This document shows, piece after piece, positions 1-10,007 of a stretch of 64,000 bases of DNA. Every line of letters begins with the position of its first letter. Position 1 is the stretch's first letter. The notes beneath the pieces are model-generated. The model ran no database searches, had not been told where the DNA came from, and was given only the letters and a program-made list of their open reading frames with translations. Source of the stretch: Isoetes taiwanensis (Eukaryota; Streptophyta; Lycopodiopsida; Isoetales; Isoetaceae); the NCBI GenBank assembly GCA_021234155.1, contig JAJEKV010000096.1, forward strand, positions 3,781,678 through 3,845,677. Reading direction: 5' to 3'. Made by a program: the position numbers and the translations under genes.

Positions 1-2
1 AT

Positions 3-500
3 GAAGAGTTACATAGCTTCATCTTCGATGATCTCCCATCCGAAATCACACAGGATCGTATGGACCTTATCGAAGCCGATATGCAAGCTCACCCGGACCG
101 GTATCATGCAGAGATTGCATGGCGAACTCAAGTGCGCCAGGACAGGGAGGCCCGGGATGCTGAGAGAGAGCGTATCCGTAGAGCAGAGGAAGTTGCCCAA
201 ACACAGCGGAGCGCAGATCAACATGTGGTTCAGGAGGGAGATCAACATGTTGTTCATGAAACAGAGGAAAGATGGGGCAACAGGAAGAGGAAGCTTACGA
301 AACCAACAAGGGGAGGCATCCGTTACAAGATCCGGATTGCCCGAGTAAGGATCTTTGCGATCCGCAAGACCACCCCTACAGCGTCGGGAACGGATGGTAC
401 AAAGGGCAAAACACCCCTCGACTGGTGGCAAGACCCTACCATTGCCCAACCCACCTGCCAAGCCGAGAAAACCCCACATGTTCCGGCCAGTACACGGTAG
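3..500 (+). CDS. Partial hypothetical ORF, charged and coiled-coil-like
   Basis: The frame is open from the window edge to a stop at 500, so the true start may lie outside. The first in-frame ATG is at 60. The middle part (about 90-280) is rich in Arg, Glu and Gln, with runs such as [16 protein letters not shown] that suggest a helical or coiled-coil segment. The last third is basic and overlaps, in another frame, the N-terminal tail of the histone H3-like sequence at 394-771. I do not recognise a family. It could be the end of an upstream retroelement gene, or an N-terminal extension of the H3-like gene after a frameshift. There is no evidence for function. Confidence 0.3.
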   Translation, partial: EELHSFIFDDLPSEITQDRMDLIEADMQAHPDRYHAEIAWRTQVRQDREARDAERERIRRAEEVAQTQRSADQHVVQEGDQHVVHETEERWGNRKRKLTKPTRGGIRYKIRIARVRIFAIRKTTPTASGTDGTKGKTPLDWWQDPTIAQPTCQAEKTPHVPASTR

Positions 501-771
501 CCTGCGCGAAATACGTAAGTATCGGGGCGACTCACGAGCCCTTGATCACGCGGCTACCCTTCCAAATGGCTGGTTCGAGAAATTACTCAAGAGTTCAAGA
601 CCAATATGAGGTTTCGTGCTTTTGCTTTTACTTGCGCTTCGTGAAGGCTGCTGAAGCCTACCTCATTGAGATTATGAGCGATGCCAACCTGTGCGCCATT
701 CATGCTAAAAGAGTCACCATTATGCCCAAAGATATACATTTGGCGCGAAGAATCCGAGGAGATTCCCGCTA
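394..771 (+). pseudogene. Divergent histone H3-like gene, frame-broken
   Basis: Pieces of a histone H3 lie in order across three frames. The tail begins at ATG 394 and contains STGGK, then RKPHMFRP and LREIRKY (about 430-520). Next come LPFQ in a second frame (about 550-565), [13 protein letters not shown] in a third (about 570-620), and finally [20 protein letters not shown] and [16 protein letters not shown] ending at the stop at 769-771. These match the alphaN, alpha1, alpha2 and alpha3 segments of H3. The order and approximate total length fit a complete H3 of about 125 residues. The LFEDTNL segment of canonical H3 reads IMSDANL here, so it is a diverged variant. At least two frameshifts and one in-frame stop make it a pseudogene unless they are assembly errors. 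VTIMPKDI and RRIRG are canonical H3 features, not typical CENH3 ones. Confidence 0.8.
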
Positions 772-1048
772 GTTTAGGGATTTTCTTATTTCTTGGGCAT
801 ATTGTAAAAGCTTTATGAGATATATGTAAATATTTTTTTTGGAAGTTATGGAATCAAACCTGTATTTTTAATGACTTTTTATATATTTAACTAAAAAAAT
901 TATTAAATAAATAATATTTTTTTTAATATTATTTTTGTGACCTAGAAAAACGTGCCAAAAAAGTATAAAGTCACTTTTTGTATATTAGGGTTTCATTTTT
1001 CTCCTTGCCTTCAGCGCCTTCCTCCTCCTCGCTTGTTCTTTGCTCGTC
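772..1048. other. AT-rich spacer between H3-like gene and chromovirus ORF
   Basis: Very AT-rich sequence with T and A runs. No LTR comparable to the roughly 930-bp LTR of copies B and C fits here, so copy A has either lost its 5' LTR or has its end elsewhere. A pyrimidine-rich leader (about 995-1045) precedes the ATG at 1049. Confidence 0.5.
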
Positions 1049-1977
1049 ATGGACCGCCCTACTCTACAACAGTGGTACCTGGATGGTGAGCATTGGGACC
1101 CTGCGGTTCCCTTTGATGTACTTCACCCTCATTTGCTCCAGCAAGTGGATCTCATCCACAACATGCAAGCGCATCCGCACTATGCAAGTTTTCTTGATTC
1201 TTCCACCGAAAAGATTGTGCCCTGCATGTGTCTTCAACGGCGGACTCCGGCTATACCTCGACTTCAACACCTTGGTGGAGATGTTGGGGGATGATGACCA
1301 CACACGTAATGTTCTTAGGGGCATTAGGAGAAGAGGGGCCGACCTTCCCATTGTCACCATAGACCGCGAGCTCTGTTTTGAGGCTCGTTTTGCACTGGCG
1401 ATCATCATGTACCAGTACATAGAGGATGAACAGATACCTGCAGAGCAGTCTACCACGCCAGTACCCCCTGATCCGGAGGACGATGAAGTCGTCGACGAGC
1501 AAGATTTTGCAAGATGGAAAGAAGTGGCTACAGAGGCACCGACAGGTCGTGATAAAGCCCTGAAGCTTGAAGGGCTAGATCTTCTCCATACTCTTGAACA
1601 ACCAAGAGTATCTCATTTTGGAGGATATCATGTGGGCTTACCGCGTCATCGCCGATATGCGGGGTCGGCGAAAGATAGAAGTCCTATATGACCTTGCAAA
1701 GTTCTGCCAAGATGACCTCGTCGACTTCACAACGCCTGTTGTGCATCCGCCACAAGTCCAAGGTTTGTTTGCATTCCAGCCAGAGGAGATAGAGCCCGTT
1801 GAGACCCTTTTGTCTCTCCGGCAGTTCATAATGACTGATGATCCACAGCCTCCTGAGGAGCAGTTTGCGGCCATCATGCGACCTCCTCCTGCAAGTCAGC
1901 CATTGGAGGCAGAGGTGGACCAGGGTGAGGAAGACCTTTGTGATGCAAAGATGCGTCTTCGGGATGAAAAGGAAGAG
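1049..1977 (+). pseudogene. Chromovirus copy A, extra ORF upstream of gag (ORF0a), 5' part
   Basis: The first part of a protein of roughly 490 residues lies upstream of gag in this Ty3/gypsy copy. The start at 1049 reads MDRPTLQQWYLDGEHWDP. The frame shifts near 1210 and again near 1600, then runs to 1977, where an 18.6-kb insertion interrupts it. The segment from about 1617 (IMWAYRVIADMRGRRKIEVL) matches copy B at about 29800 (MWTYHVVAGLKTRKKAQVL), including the following DLAKF/EFAKY, PEEIEP/QETIEP and proline-rich stretches. Conservation between diverged copies argues for a real element protein. The function is unknown and I recognise no known domain. The remainder continues at 20592. Confidence 0.7.
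1974..1977. repeat. Target-site duplication AGAG, left copy of 18.6-kb insertion
   Basis: AGAG here is repeated at 20588-20591 immediately outside the right inverted repeat. Joining the flanks with one AGAG keeps ORF0a in frame, which supports these boundaries. Confidence 0.65.
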
Positions 1978-2002
1978 AAGTCGTATTTAATTAAAGTGGG
2001 AC
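1978..2002 (+). repeat. Left terminal inverted repeat of 18.6-kb element
   Basis: 25 bp starting AAGTCGTATTT and ending AAAGTGGGAC, exact reverse complement of 20563-20587. Homology between the two ends stops after GGGAC, although GGGACTC recurs near both ends. Confidence 0.8.
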
Positions 2003-2316
2003 TCATTCCATTCCCATTTTTTTCCGGAACCCGGTTAATTTACATAAAAAGTAGCACCCCGACCCGAAAACTATCCTTAATTCGAATTTTTGAATAAAAC
2101 TCTGAATCCGAGCTTTGCTGCAGTTTTCCCTGGTTCGCGAGTCGAGAACAAAAACAATGCAACTGAAACAAATGAAATTCATTAAAGTTTGAAACCAAAG
2201 ATGTAGTTGAAAAAGAATTTTTATTAATAAATTGAACAGATACAATGTATTTTACATCGGACGCAGAGACCATGGTGGTCTTGCTGTCACTACAGTTACA
2301 TCATCTTGGTAGGTGG

Positions 2317-2321
2317 TCCAC
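2317..2321. repeat. Target-site duplication TCCAC (left) of TR-GAG element
   Basis: TCCAC directly precedes the 5' LTR and is repeated at 5353-5357 directly after the 3' LTR. Confidence 0.9.
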
Positions 2322-3039
2322 TGATACGGCACTAGCTTGGGGGCGTGGCTCAGAGAAAGGATTTGCAGAAACAAGCACAGAGGCAAGGGCTTTTTATTTG
2401 ATTGAATGTTTAACCTTAGGAGTTTATAAAATTATAACTTATAAACCATTGAAATGCTAAAAGCTATAACTAAGGAATTATTGAAACCTTAATAGTTAGT
2501 AGGAATGAAACGGTTAAAACAAATGCAGCAAAAACAGTAACGAATGGCCTAACAAAACTCTCGACCAGCAAATGGTCCGGAAACAACTCCTGGTCCAGCG
2601 AAACTGGCCGGATGGCAGAGAAAGGTGCCGGATCTGCAGGAAAGGTGCCGGATTTGGCATAAAGAGGTAAGGCAAATCCCGATTTAGAAAAGAAACATCT
2701 TTTTGGAAAAGTAATATAGGAAGTCATTCAAGGAGCAGAACGGAAGGAGAAGCCGGAAGTGCCTTATGATCTGCTTGCCAAGCTTGCTACAGAACTACTA
2801 GTAATTGCTGATTGAATGATTTCTGAGTTTTAGATTAACCCAGAGAATCCCAGAGAGGCTACCAGTTGGATAGCAGACTCTCACAGTTGGGAAGAGTTTA
2901 AGCCCAGTCTTGCCGTGTTTGCAAATCAAGAGCCCGGTTGGGTGGATAAGTTGTGCCGAGAGAGCTTGATCTGGAGTTCTAGATCATTTTGATTAACCGT
3001 GTTTGTCAGATTTGCAGGCAGAAAAGACCGTTCATATCA
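2322..3039 (+). repeat. 5' LTR of TR-GAG element
   Basis: 718 bp, TG...CA ends, direct repeat of 4634-5352. Confidence 0.93.
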
Positions 3040-3041
3040 AT

Positions 3042-3054
3042 TGGTATCAGAGCC
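3042..3054 (+). promoter_or_regulatory. Primer-binding site (initiator methionine tRNA type)
   Basis: TGGTATCAGAGCC lies two bases after the 5' LTR and is the standard plant LTR-element PBS complementary to the 3' end of tRNA-iMet. Confidence 0.9.
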
Positions 3055-3078
3055 AGTAACATCCTAAGATCCTGTGAA

Positions 3079-3996
3079 ATGGCCCAGAACAAATTTAATC
3101 TCCCTGTAGCTCAGTATAACCAGGCTATGAATGCTGCTGCGCAGATTGCAGTTCAGATTGGCATGCCTACATCTACTAGTTTTGAGGAAAATCAAAGGAA
3201 ACTTGAATATGTAGCAATTCTGTATGGGCATCTGCCAGACATATTCCAGCAGCCTCCTTTGCCTACAAGCACGCCACCAGTTACTCCACCACCACCTGAC
3301 TCTCCTACTGCAGTTGCCAATGCCAGAACAGGTAGAATTAAATGGTTGGAGAAGGTAGAAGGAATGCCGTCATATGCAGGAGATAAACGAAGTCCGCCAG
3401 CAGTTCTGGGATTTTTGGCCAGTTGGGAAAGTTTCTTTGAAAGAGTTAAAGCTACGGAGGAACAGAAATTGCAAGCCATGGACAAATATTTAACTGACGT
3501 AGCCAGAATATGGTGGCAAGGGCGTAAGAAGTTGTTACCGCAGATAAAAACTTGGGCAGCTTTTAGAAAAGCATTCGAGTCGCACAACTTGCATGCAAAT
3601 TATTATCCAGATCTTAAAAGACAGTGGGATCTTTTTAAGCAAGGGGAACATGAATCAGTACATCATTTTTACTCCAAGTTCTCCTACTTAGCGGTGCAGA
3701 TGGGAGAATTACAGCCAGGAGGACTCTCTGAAAGTGAAGTGACGCGAAAATTTGTAGCTGGACTGCGAGATCCATTATATGCAGAGCTATGTTTTGCAGA
3801 ACCGTCGACTATTGATGAAGCGGTGCGAAAAGCTGAAGCTGCAGAGATGAAACTCAATCCTAGTATAATGCGGTATGATATCTGGGAGGGATACCCTCAG
3901 GAGAAAAATTTTAAGCCAGATAATGGCAAGGCATCCGAAAGAGAGAATAAGAGGTATCGAGTAATGCCTTGCTTGGCAATGAAGAAACTCGTATGA
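3079..3996 (+). CDS. gag: TR-GAG Gag polyprotein, capsid part
   Basis: The product would form the particle that packages element RNA. I start at the ATG at 3079, 40 bp after the LTR, and the frame runs to 3996. The N-terminal 60 residues are helical, followed by a proline-rich linker (about residues 60-85) and a retrotransposon gag domain (about 100-270). The domain includes ARIWWQGRK, FRKAFESHN and the HESVHHFYSKF stretch typical of Ty3-type capsids. The C-terminal zinc knuckle is in a second frame (3960-4292), so a frameshift separates it from the capsid part. This may be a lesion, an error or programmed frameshifting; nothing here decides. No pol follows. Confidence 0.85.
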   Translation: MAQNKFNLPVAQYNQAMNAAAQIAVQIGMPTSTSFEENQRKLEYVAILYGHLPDIFQQPPLPTSTPPVTPPPPDSPTAVANARTGRIKWLEKVEGMPSYAGDKRSPPAVLGFLASWESFFERVKATEEQKLQAMDKYLTDVARIWWQGRKKLLPQIKTWAAFRKAFESHNLHANYYPDLKRQWDLFKQGEHESVHHFYSKFSYLAVQMGELQPGGLSESEVTRKFVAGLRDPLYAELCFAEPSTIDEAVRKAEAAEMKLNPSIMRYDIWEGYPQEKNFKPDNGKASERENKRYRVMPCLAMKKLV

Positions 3997-4292
3997 AGGG
4001 AAGCAATGGGGAACGGGGAACGACCAAAGGGCAGGCAAAAGCACCCCCGGGAGGATGTTTCATATGTGGAGGTCCGCACTACAAGAATCAATGCCCAAAA
4101 GTCATATCTAAAGCAGATTCTGAGCAACCGAAGGAGGATACTCGAGCAAAAGCCCGAACATCTGCACAGATTGCCCATGTTCGTGTTGCAGAAGAAGTTC
4201 CTGAAAAAGTCCCTGAAGGTTCCCACGCTAAATCTGACAAAGAAAAGGCGGAAGCTTATGAAAGGAGTCGGCTTCAAATCGGCTATAGATAA
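3960..4292 (+). CDS. gag: TR-GAG Gag zinc-knuckle tail (shifted frame)
   Basis: This overlaps the end of the main gag frame and lacks its own ATG. It carries CFICGGPHYKNQC, a CX2CX3HX4C zinc knuckle common in plant Ty3 gags, for RNA binding. A Lys/Glu-rich tail follows to the stop at 4290-4292. It is best read as the C-terminal part of the same Gag, put out of frame by one indel near 3960. Confidence 0.75.
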   Translation, partial: SNALLGNEETRMKGSNGERGTTKGQAKAPPGGCFICGGPHYKNQCPKVISKADSEQPKEDTRAKARTSAQIAHVRVAEEVPEKVPEGSHAKSDKEKAEAYERSRLQIGYR

Positions 4293-4617
4293 GTAGAGTA
4301 ACACTCAGTGTAGACATGTGTTTGTTGTATGGTTTGAGCATTGTATTCATTTGGTTTGGGATAATGAAAGTTTAGTTTCAAATGAATGTTGCTCTAGAGT
4401 TAAAAAGGGGCAACTGTGACTGCAGCACAGAAGCCAGACCCTTAGAATTGTTAGGCAGATGGTAAGTTTACCAGCCTAGAAGAAATCCTTTCAAAGCAGA
4501 TAGTCAGGAGACTAGCTTGGAAAGAAAGGTGGTTATTCCAGCAAAGCGGATAGTCAGCTGACTAGCTTTGGGAGAGATTGTTATTCCCTAAGGCAGATGA
4601 TCGCGGACGATCAGCCT

Positions 4618-4632
4618 TGAGAAGGGAGGAAA
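4618..4632 (+). promoter_or_regulatory. Polypurine tract before 3' LTR
   Basis: A purine run reading GAGAAGGGAGGAAA, one base before the 3' LTR; expected primer site for plus-strand DNA synthesis. Confidence 0.85.
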
Positions 4633-4633
4633 T

Positions 4634-5352
4634 TGATACGGCACTAGCTTGGGGGCGTGGCTCAGAGAAAGGATTTGCAGAAACAAGCACAGAGGCAAGG
4701 GCTTTTTATTTGATTGAATGTTTAACCTTAGGAGTTTATAAAATTATAACTTATAAACCATTGAAATGCTAAAAGCTATAACTAAGGAATTATTGAAACC
4801 TTAATAGTTAGTAGGAATGAAACGGTTAAAACAAATGCAGCAAAAACAGTAACGAATGGCCTAACAAAACTCTCGACCAGCAAATGGTCCGGAAACAACT
4901 CCTGGTCCAGCGAAACTGGCCGGATGGCAGAGAAAGGTGCCGGATCTGCAGGAAAGGTGCCGGATTTGGCATAAAGAGGTAAGGCAAATCCCGATTTAGA
5001 AAAGAAACATCTTTTTGGAAAAGTAATATAGGAAGTCATTCAAGGAGCAGAACGGAAGGAGAAGCTGGAAGTGCCTTATGATCTGCTTGCCAAGCTTGCT
5101 ACAGAACTACTAGTAATTGCTGATTGAATGATTTCTGAGTTTTAGATTAACCTGTAGAATCCCGGAGAGGGCTACGGTTGGATAGCGCGACTCTCCTGAT
5201 TGGGAAGAGTTTAAGCCCAGTCTTGCCGTGTTTGCAAATCAAGAGCCCGGTTGGGTGGATAAGTTGTGCCGAGAGAGCTTGATCTGGAGTTCTAGATCAT
5301 TTTGATTAACCGTGTTTGTCAGATTTGCAGGCAGAAAAGACCGTTCATATCA
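4634..5352 (+). repeat. 3' LTR of TR-GAG element
   Basis: 719 bp, matches the 5' LTR apart from a few substitutions and small indels clustered around 5140-5200. Followed by TCCAC at 5353-5357. Confidence 0.93.
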
Positions 5353-5357
5353 TCCAC

Positions 5358-5830
5358 CTTAGGGGATTAACTAGCGGCGCTTCTTCATGCCGACTGTAAG
5401 CCTTGGGGGCAACCTGAAGAGTGTGGAATGCCTCACGTGGAGGTGCCTCTCGGAGCTCTGCGGCCGACTGTCCACCCGACTTCTCCACTCGCCTCCCGCA
5501 CCTTTCATCGAATATGCTCCTTCCCCAACCTCCGTGGATGTTATGCAATGCTTGCAAGATGCTTTGAGCTTCCTGGACTTTCTCTTTGTTCTTCGCTTTA
5601 TTCTTTATCCCGAGGGTGTAGCGAAAGCAACCTCTGGTCGCGAGCAACCTTGTCCCAAAGGCGGGCAAGAGTGTAGCGTGGACCGGGGATCTGTGCGAAC
5701 GGTATTTCTTCCCGCCTTTGAGCGGGATCACGTACCCGCTTTGGAGCGGTCTCTGTGATGCCCGAAAGGATCTCGTGGCGGTGTCGGATCGTGCTCGAAC
5801 CACACGGAGCAAGGAGAGTATGATTAACAA
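5358..5830 (-). pseudogene. Hypothetical minus-strand reading frame split by TR-GAG insertion
   Basis: A minus-strand frame is open from about 5830 down to the TR-GAG insertion at 5357. If the retroelement and one TCCAC are removed, it stays open through 2321 to a stop at 2243-2245, adding about 26 residues. It contains a Lys/Glu helical stretch (KNKAKNKEKVQEAQSILQAL, about 5530-5590) and an Arg/Glu-rich stretch. I recognise no family. It lies downstream of the FCP1-like gene on the same strand and could be another exon, cargo, or a chance frame. The frame crossing the insertion point is the only support that it is older coding sequence. Confidence 0.3.
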
Positions 5831-6294
5831 TTACGGTGACATTAGTCAAAACGAAGAAAAGAACGTTGAAATCAAATTACAATGGAGAATATTCATTCCA
5901 TACAACTGCATCCAATGACGTGGGAAGTAGTGTCTTTCTCGACTCGCGAGTCGAGAAAGGCCCATAAAAGTGAAAGTACAACCATTCTCATTAGAATATG
6001 GTTGCATCCAATCACACACGGAAGCATACAAATGGTTCGTCAACGAGACAACCAGCATGCCTTTCTCGACTCGTGAGTCGAGAAAGGCCTAAGCATTATC
6101 ATAATAGATCATGCACGCATCCAAATACACAATGAAACATACAAATGGTCTCATCAACGGGACAAGCATCGTTTCGACTCACGAAATCGAAAGGCATCGA
6201 AAACTCAATATACAAGTATATTCATTACAAAATGTTCAATACATGTGTTCACGTTAGTTTACAATATTCACACAATTTGACTATCCGGCGGGGG

Positions 6295-7820
6295 TCACTC
6301 TTCTTGTTCACCAAAGTATTTGTCGTCCATAGCTTTCATGATCGCCTTGCTCTCTCGGATCGGGTTCCGTGAGAGGCTCGGATAGTTCGTAAGCACATCG
6401 GCGACAAGAATGGCAAAGAGGGATTCCGCCAAGACGGGACCAGTCCGAAGGACAACCACCTATCCATCTCATATTCTTCAGGTTGATATGGCTTAGCAAT
6501 GATTGTATTTTGCGCGTTATGATAGCACTTGTAGGCGTAGTCGTCTATGATCAGCGTGTTGTGTTTGCCATAGTCCTGGAATTGCTCATAAACCCTGTCC
6601 AGCCTTTTCACCATTATAGGCTTCCCCTTTGTGATGGCTGGATCGAGGTCCGACACATGCTCGACCCTTTCGTTTCCCCAAACGAACTTGAACTTCAAAA
6701 CTGAAATGCCGAGAACACCAAGAACATTGACAATATTTTTCTTTGCCATACAAGACCATATGCCCACTTCGAATCCCCGTTCCAGGCACCATTCAACAAT
6801 TTCCTTAGCTCTAGGCCTCGGATACACTATTTTATGCTCTGTTTTGGTTGGGATCATGGATTAAATTACTAATCGCATATTTCTTATTAGCTAGAATGAC
6901 TTTAGCTAAACTTGCTCGATATTAATCCCAAAACTTTATGTGGTTTAGCTAAACTCTACACATTTTTCCTCTCATACTTTCTAGCGTTTAGCTAAACTAA
7001 CCCAAACATCATCCCAAAACTTTCTATGGTGTGGCCAACAGGAAATATTAAATCAAATTACTATACTTTTTTTCAATATATTCCACTTATTTTAGTCATT
7101 TTCTTTGTGAAAACATTCTAAAGTAATGCAAACTAGCAAAGTCTAGGACTCAAATTAATTCATAATGCTAAAAACTAAACTACTAATCCTATATTTCATA
7201 TAAACTAGAATGATGTTAGCTAAACTATCCCGAAATTCATTCTAAAAGTTTCTATGGTTTAGCTAAACAATACAAAATTTCACTCACTTACTTTCTAGCG
7301 TTTGGCTAAAGAGCTTCAGGATTGGTGTAGTCCCGAAAAAAGTTAAGCGAGGTGTTAATCTCGGGGTGTTAATCTCGGGGACGTCTTTATCGTGGTATAC
7401 TGCAGCTAATACTCCATTGACGTCAAATATTACAAGCTTGGTGGGACCAGCTGGATCCTAGTTGGAGTTTGGCTCTGACCATATTTCCGGTTCATCGGGA
7501 TCCAAATGCGGGATCATTATCTTCTCAGGTCCTTTCTGGCTGTTAGCAGTGTCTTGCTCTGGATTGTCTTTGTGCAGTGCATTCTCCTCCTCGCTGGCAT
7601 CCAATGACAATGATCCGGAGTCGTTGACATGGAATTCCCTGAAATGATGACATCTGTCAGAAAGGAAACGAGTTTTCTCGACTCGCGAGTCGAGAATGAA
7701 AAGAAAAGGTATTGAAAGGAAACGATTTTTCTCGACTCGCGAGTCGAGAAACACCGATAGAGCAAAGTAAACTCACCTCAATCTCGGGTTTTCAAGAATG
7801 TGTTCGGCAAAGATTCTGGT
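6295..7820 (-). CDS. FCP1/NIF-type HAD phosphatase-like gene, C-terminal exons
   Basis: FCP1-like enzymes are HAD-family phosphatases that act on phosphoprotein substrates. Read on the minus strand: short exon 7820-7777, donor GTGAGT; 138-bp intron; exon 7638-7292 entered after TTTCAG, with donor GTAAGT; intron of about 400 bp; last exon from about 6876 to the stop at 6295-6297. The middle exon carries KLVIFDVNGVL, motif I, with DVNG in place of DxDx(T/V) as in the plant DLNG subgroup. The last exon carries FEVGIWSC (motif II), KPIMVKRL (motif III) and TLIIDDYAYK (motif IV). A TAG interrupts the frame near 7455, and the frame shifts near 6450 before a C-terminus ending KYFGEQEE. Upstream exons are uncertain. 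It lies inside the TIR element, so it is probably captured cargo. Confidence 0.7.
6900..7320. repeat. Short repeats with GTTTAGCTAAAC core
   Basis: Variants of a TTTAGCTAAAC palindromic core with neighbouring TTTCTAGCG recur at about 6903, 6942, 6985, 7256 and 7300, within the last intron of the FCP1-like gene and overlapping the end of the preceding exon. Probably local duplication. Confidence 0.5.
7675..7751. repeat. Two palindromes within one short intron
   Basis: Palindromes at 7675-7696 and 7728-7751 occupy most of the 138-bp intron 7639-7776. Each could fold into a hairpin in RNA of either strand. Confidence 0.75.
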
Positions 7821-9320
7821 CTAAACCTTCGACATTCTCGCCTCCGCCGCCTTTGTCTCCCTCGTCCTCGCTGCCTTTATTTGCTTCCATTTGTCTTCCT
7901 CCCCTTGAAATGCTCATGAAGCGCATCCGGTATGACCGAATGGTTTCAACCATGTCTTTATTTCCAACCACGGATATAGGTTTCATTCCAAACAAAGATA
8001 GCCCCCTCGAGAGAATAGGCCATTCATGTACCACTGCGATACAATTTGATCTTCCTCACCAAGCTGGTAATGAAGTACTTGATAACTCTTGGCGGATAGG
8101 AATTCTATGTATAGGACCGGTCGCACCATCTTTGCTAACCTTGTCCATCGATGGAACATCCTCCATAAATCGGCCCCCCTTCCAGGGTTCCATCCGCTCT
8201 TGAGAGATCATGAACTTGTCGAGATAATGATGTTAAGCTAGACCACCACTTATCCAGTCTACACGCCGATCTTGAAATCAAAACCAAAACTATGTTTGCA
8301 AAGCTTGGTGCCTTCGGCAAGCCAAGTCCTGCACTCATGATCAAGTTAGTATATGGAGTGCATGATCTTGTTGGTGAAGTTAATATCAGTACCCATTGGG
8401 AGACAACGGTTGTCCGATTGCCGGCATGCAAAAAGACAAGGAAACCGAAAGTATCCGGTCGGTCATGTCCAGACACGCCTTGTACCACCGCTCTATGTCG
8501 GCTTTGTCATAAAAAAGTGGGGTCTTCGATCATATTGATGGCAAATAGTGCCACGGGTCCAGTGCGCCCGCACCACCAAATCCCTTGTGTCCCAAAGTTA
8601 CTAGAAATGGGGGAGCTATCGTGCGCGCCTTAAATGGGACCACCCGAATCCAAGCTTCCTCTTGAGAATTGCCATAGCACGCTCGAGGGAAAGGAAGGGT
8701 TTTGACGTTACGCTTCAGCTTGGTGTTGATGTAGGGTTGACATAGGCGGTTCAATTCCTTTATGTCTTCCTCATCAAGGGCAGCCTTTTCCTTGTAATAA
8801 TCAAAATCATGGTATTCATTAGATGCAACGTTGCGTAACTTCGTGATGCCTTCTTCTAACGCACGCCGCCGCTTTAGGGTGTGGCATAATCCTTTGCGTC
8901 CTGCATTTTAGAACTCCTGGTCTTCCTTAGTAGGATTGTTCCATCCAAGATTTTGCCTTGTAGGTCAAGCGTTTCTTTGTCCGTGAGGCCCTGTATCCTC
9001 TTCATGAACTGCTTGTCAAACAACTTGGGGTCCGGCCTGCATGGAAATTCTCCATTCTTTGTCCTTCACTTGCCTTTTGTCCATTGAGCCCATATCTCGG
9101 TCCATTTCTCCCAGATCCGCCTCCGATTGCTAAGAATGAGGTCATATTGGTCTGAGAGAGACTCCCTGCCTTTCCTTGGTGTTCTTTTCTTCTTCTCCTC
9201 TTCTTCCTCTCCCTCATCATCTTCCTGTCCCTCCAACAGAACATATCTGCATAGTTTCTCAAAGGTCTTCCACTTATCCGAGGGAGCCCTGTTTTCTTTA
9301 GGACGCTGAGGACAACCCAA
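7821..9320 (-). pseudogene. Unrecognised minus-strand exon-like segments
   Basis: Several short coding-looking stretches lie on the same strand as, and upstream of, the FCP1-like exons. At about 9320-9066 there is an acidic-basic segment (EGQEDDEGEEEEEKKK, then RRRIWEKWTEIWAQW). At about 9040-8960 comes PDPKLFDKQFMKRIQGL, and at about 8500-8450 DKADIERWYKACLDMTDR. At 8034-7792 a segment runs through KPISVVGNKDMVETIR to a Gly/Glu-rich end. Stops and shifts separate them, and I cannot place splice sites with confidence. They may be upstream exons of one long gene that ends in the FCP1-like domain, or separate fragments. I recognise no family. Confidence 0.35.
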
Positions 9321-9439
9321 TGCTTTCCACTGTTGCCTAGCGTGTATGATCTAGTCAGGATAAGGGTTGCATTCAGTCAATGTACCAATGTCAGAGCATG
9401 AAAGTATCTACAAACACACGGAATAAACAGTAAATAGTA

Positions 9440-9835
9440 GCCCGGGTTTTCTCGACTTCCGAGAAGCAGAAAGTCCCTGAACGCCTAATTTTCTTTTACT
9501 TGTCTTGGTTTTCGACTCGAAGTCGAAAAGCTCGCGATCCTTTGATTTTCTATGTTACCTGGCTTTCTCGATCGCGAAATGAAAACCCCGATGATAATCG
9601 GAAAATGTTAGGATGGTAGGGCTTTCTCGACTTCGCGAGTGAAAAGTCCCTTGAATGTCTAATTTTCTTTTACTTCTTCGGGTTTCTCGCTGAGTCGAAA
9701 AGCTCGCATCCTTTGATTTTTACGTATTTACCACGGCTTTCGACTGCGAAATCGAAAACCCCGATGTCGGCAAATGTTAGGATGGTAGGGCTTTCTCGAC
9801 TTCGCCAGTCGAAATGAAAGTTTTAGAGAGTTATT
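9440..9835. repeat. Cluster of degenerate palindromes
   Basis: Seven degenerate copies of the TCGACT...AGTCGA palindrome at roughly 45-70 bp spacing, with recurring linkers (CCTTTGATTTT at about 9538 and 9710; AATGTTAGGATGGTAGGGC at about 9604 and 9773). A local tandem duplication of a palindrome-bearing unit. Confidence 0.65.
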
Positions 9836-10007
9836 TACCTTACGTAGCCGGCACTCGCTGCTATTGTGTTACAGCGCAGTTGGCTAATCTTTGCCGTTTC
9901 GGTTCTTGGCGTCTCCGTAGAAAAGAACTCTGCGCGACTCTCGCTTGGCATATCTATCCTTGATCCTTTGCGGCACCTCCTTCTCTCGTTTGCAATACTT
10001 GAGCCCC

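Larger units (their letters stand above)
2322..5352 (+). mobile_element. Complete TR-GAG (gag-only) LTR retrotransposon
   Basis: Two LTRs of 718-719 bp (2322-3039 and 4634-5352) begin TGATACGG and end CATATCA. They are nearly identical except for a cluster of changes about 160-200 bp before their 3' ends. A primer-binding site follows the 5' LTR, a purine tract precedes the 3' LTR, and a 5-bp duplication TCCAC flanks the element. The internal region is only 1.6 kb and encodes gag alone, with no protease, reverse transcriptase, RNase H or integrase. This matches the TR-GAG class, which depends on enzymes from another element. LTR similarity and clean ends suggest a fairly recent insertion into the 18.6-kb TIR element. 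Confidence 0.93.

Noticed and set aside
394-771. Centromeric histone CENH3
   Set aside because: The C-terminal part has canonical H3 motifs ([14 protein letters not shown]) and not the usual CENH3 changes; the call is limited to a divergent H3.
3042-3054. tRNA gene at TGGTATCAGAGCC motifs (also 29321, 60742)
   Set aside because: Only the 3' complement of tRNA-iMet is present; no cloverleaf around it. These are primer-binding sites or lookalikes.
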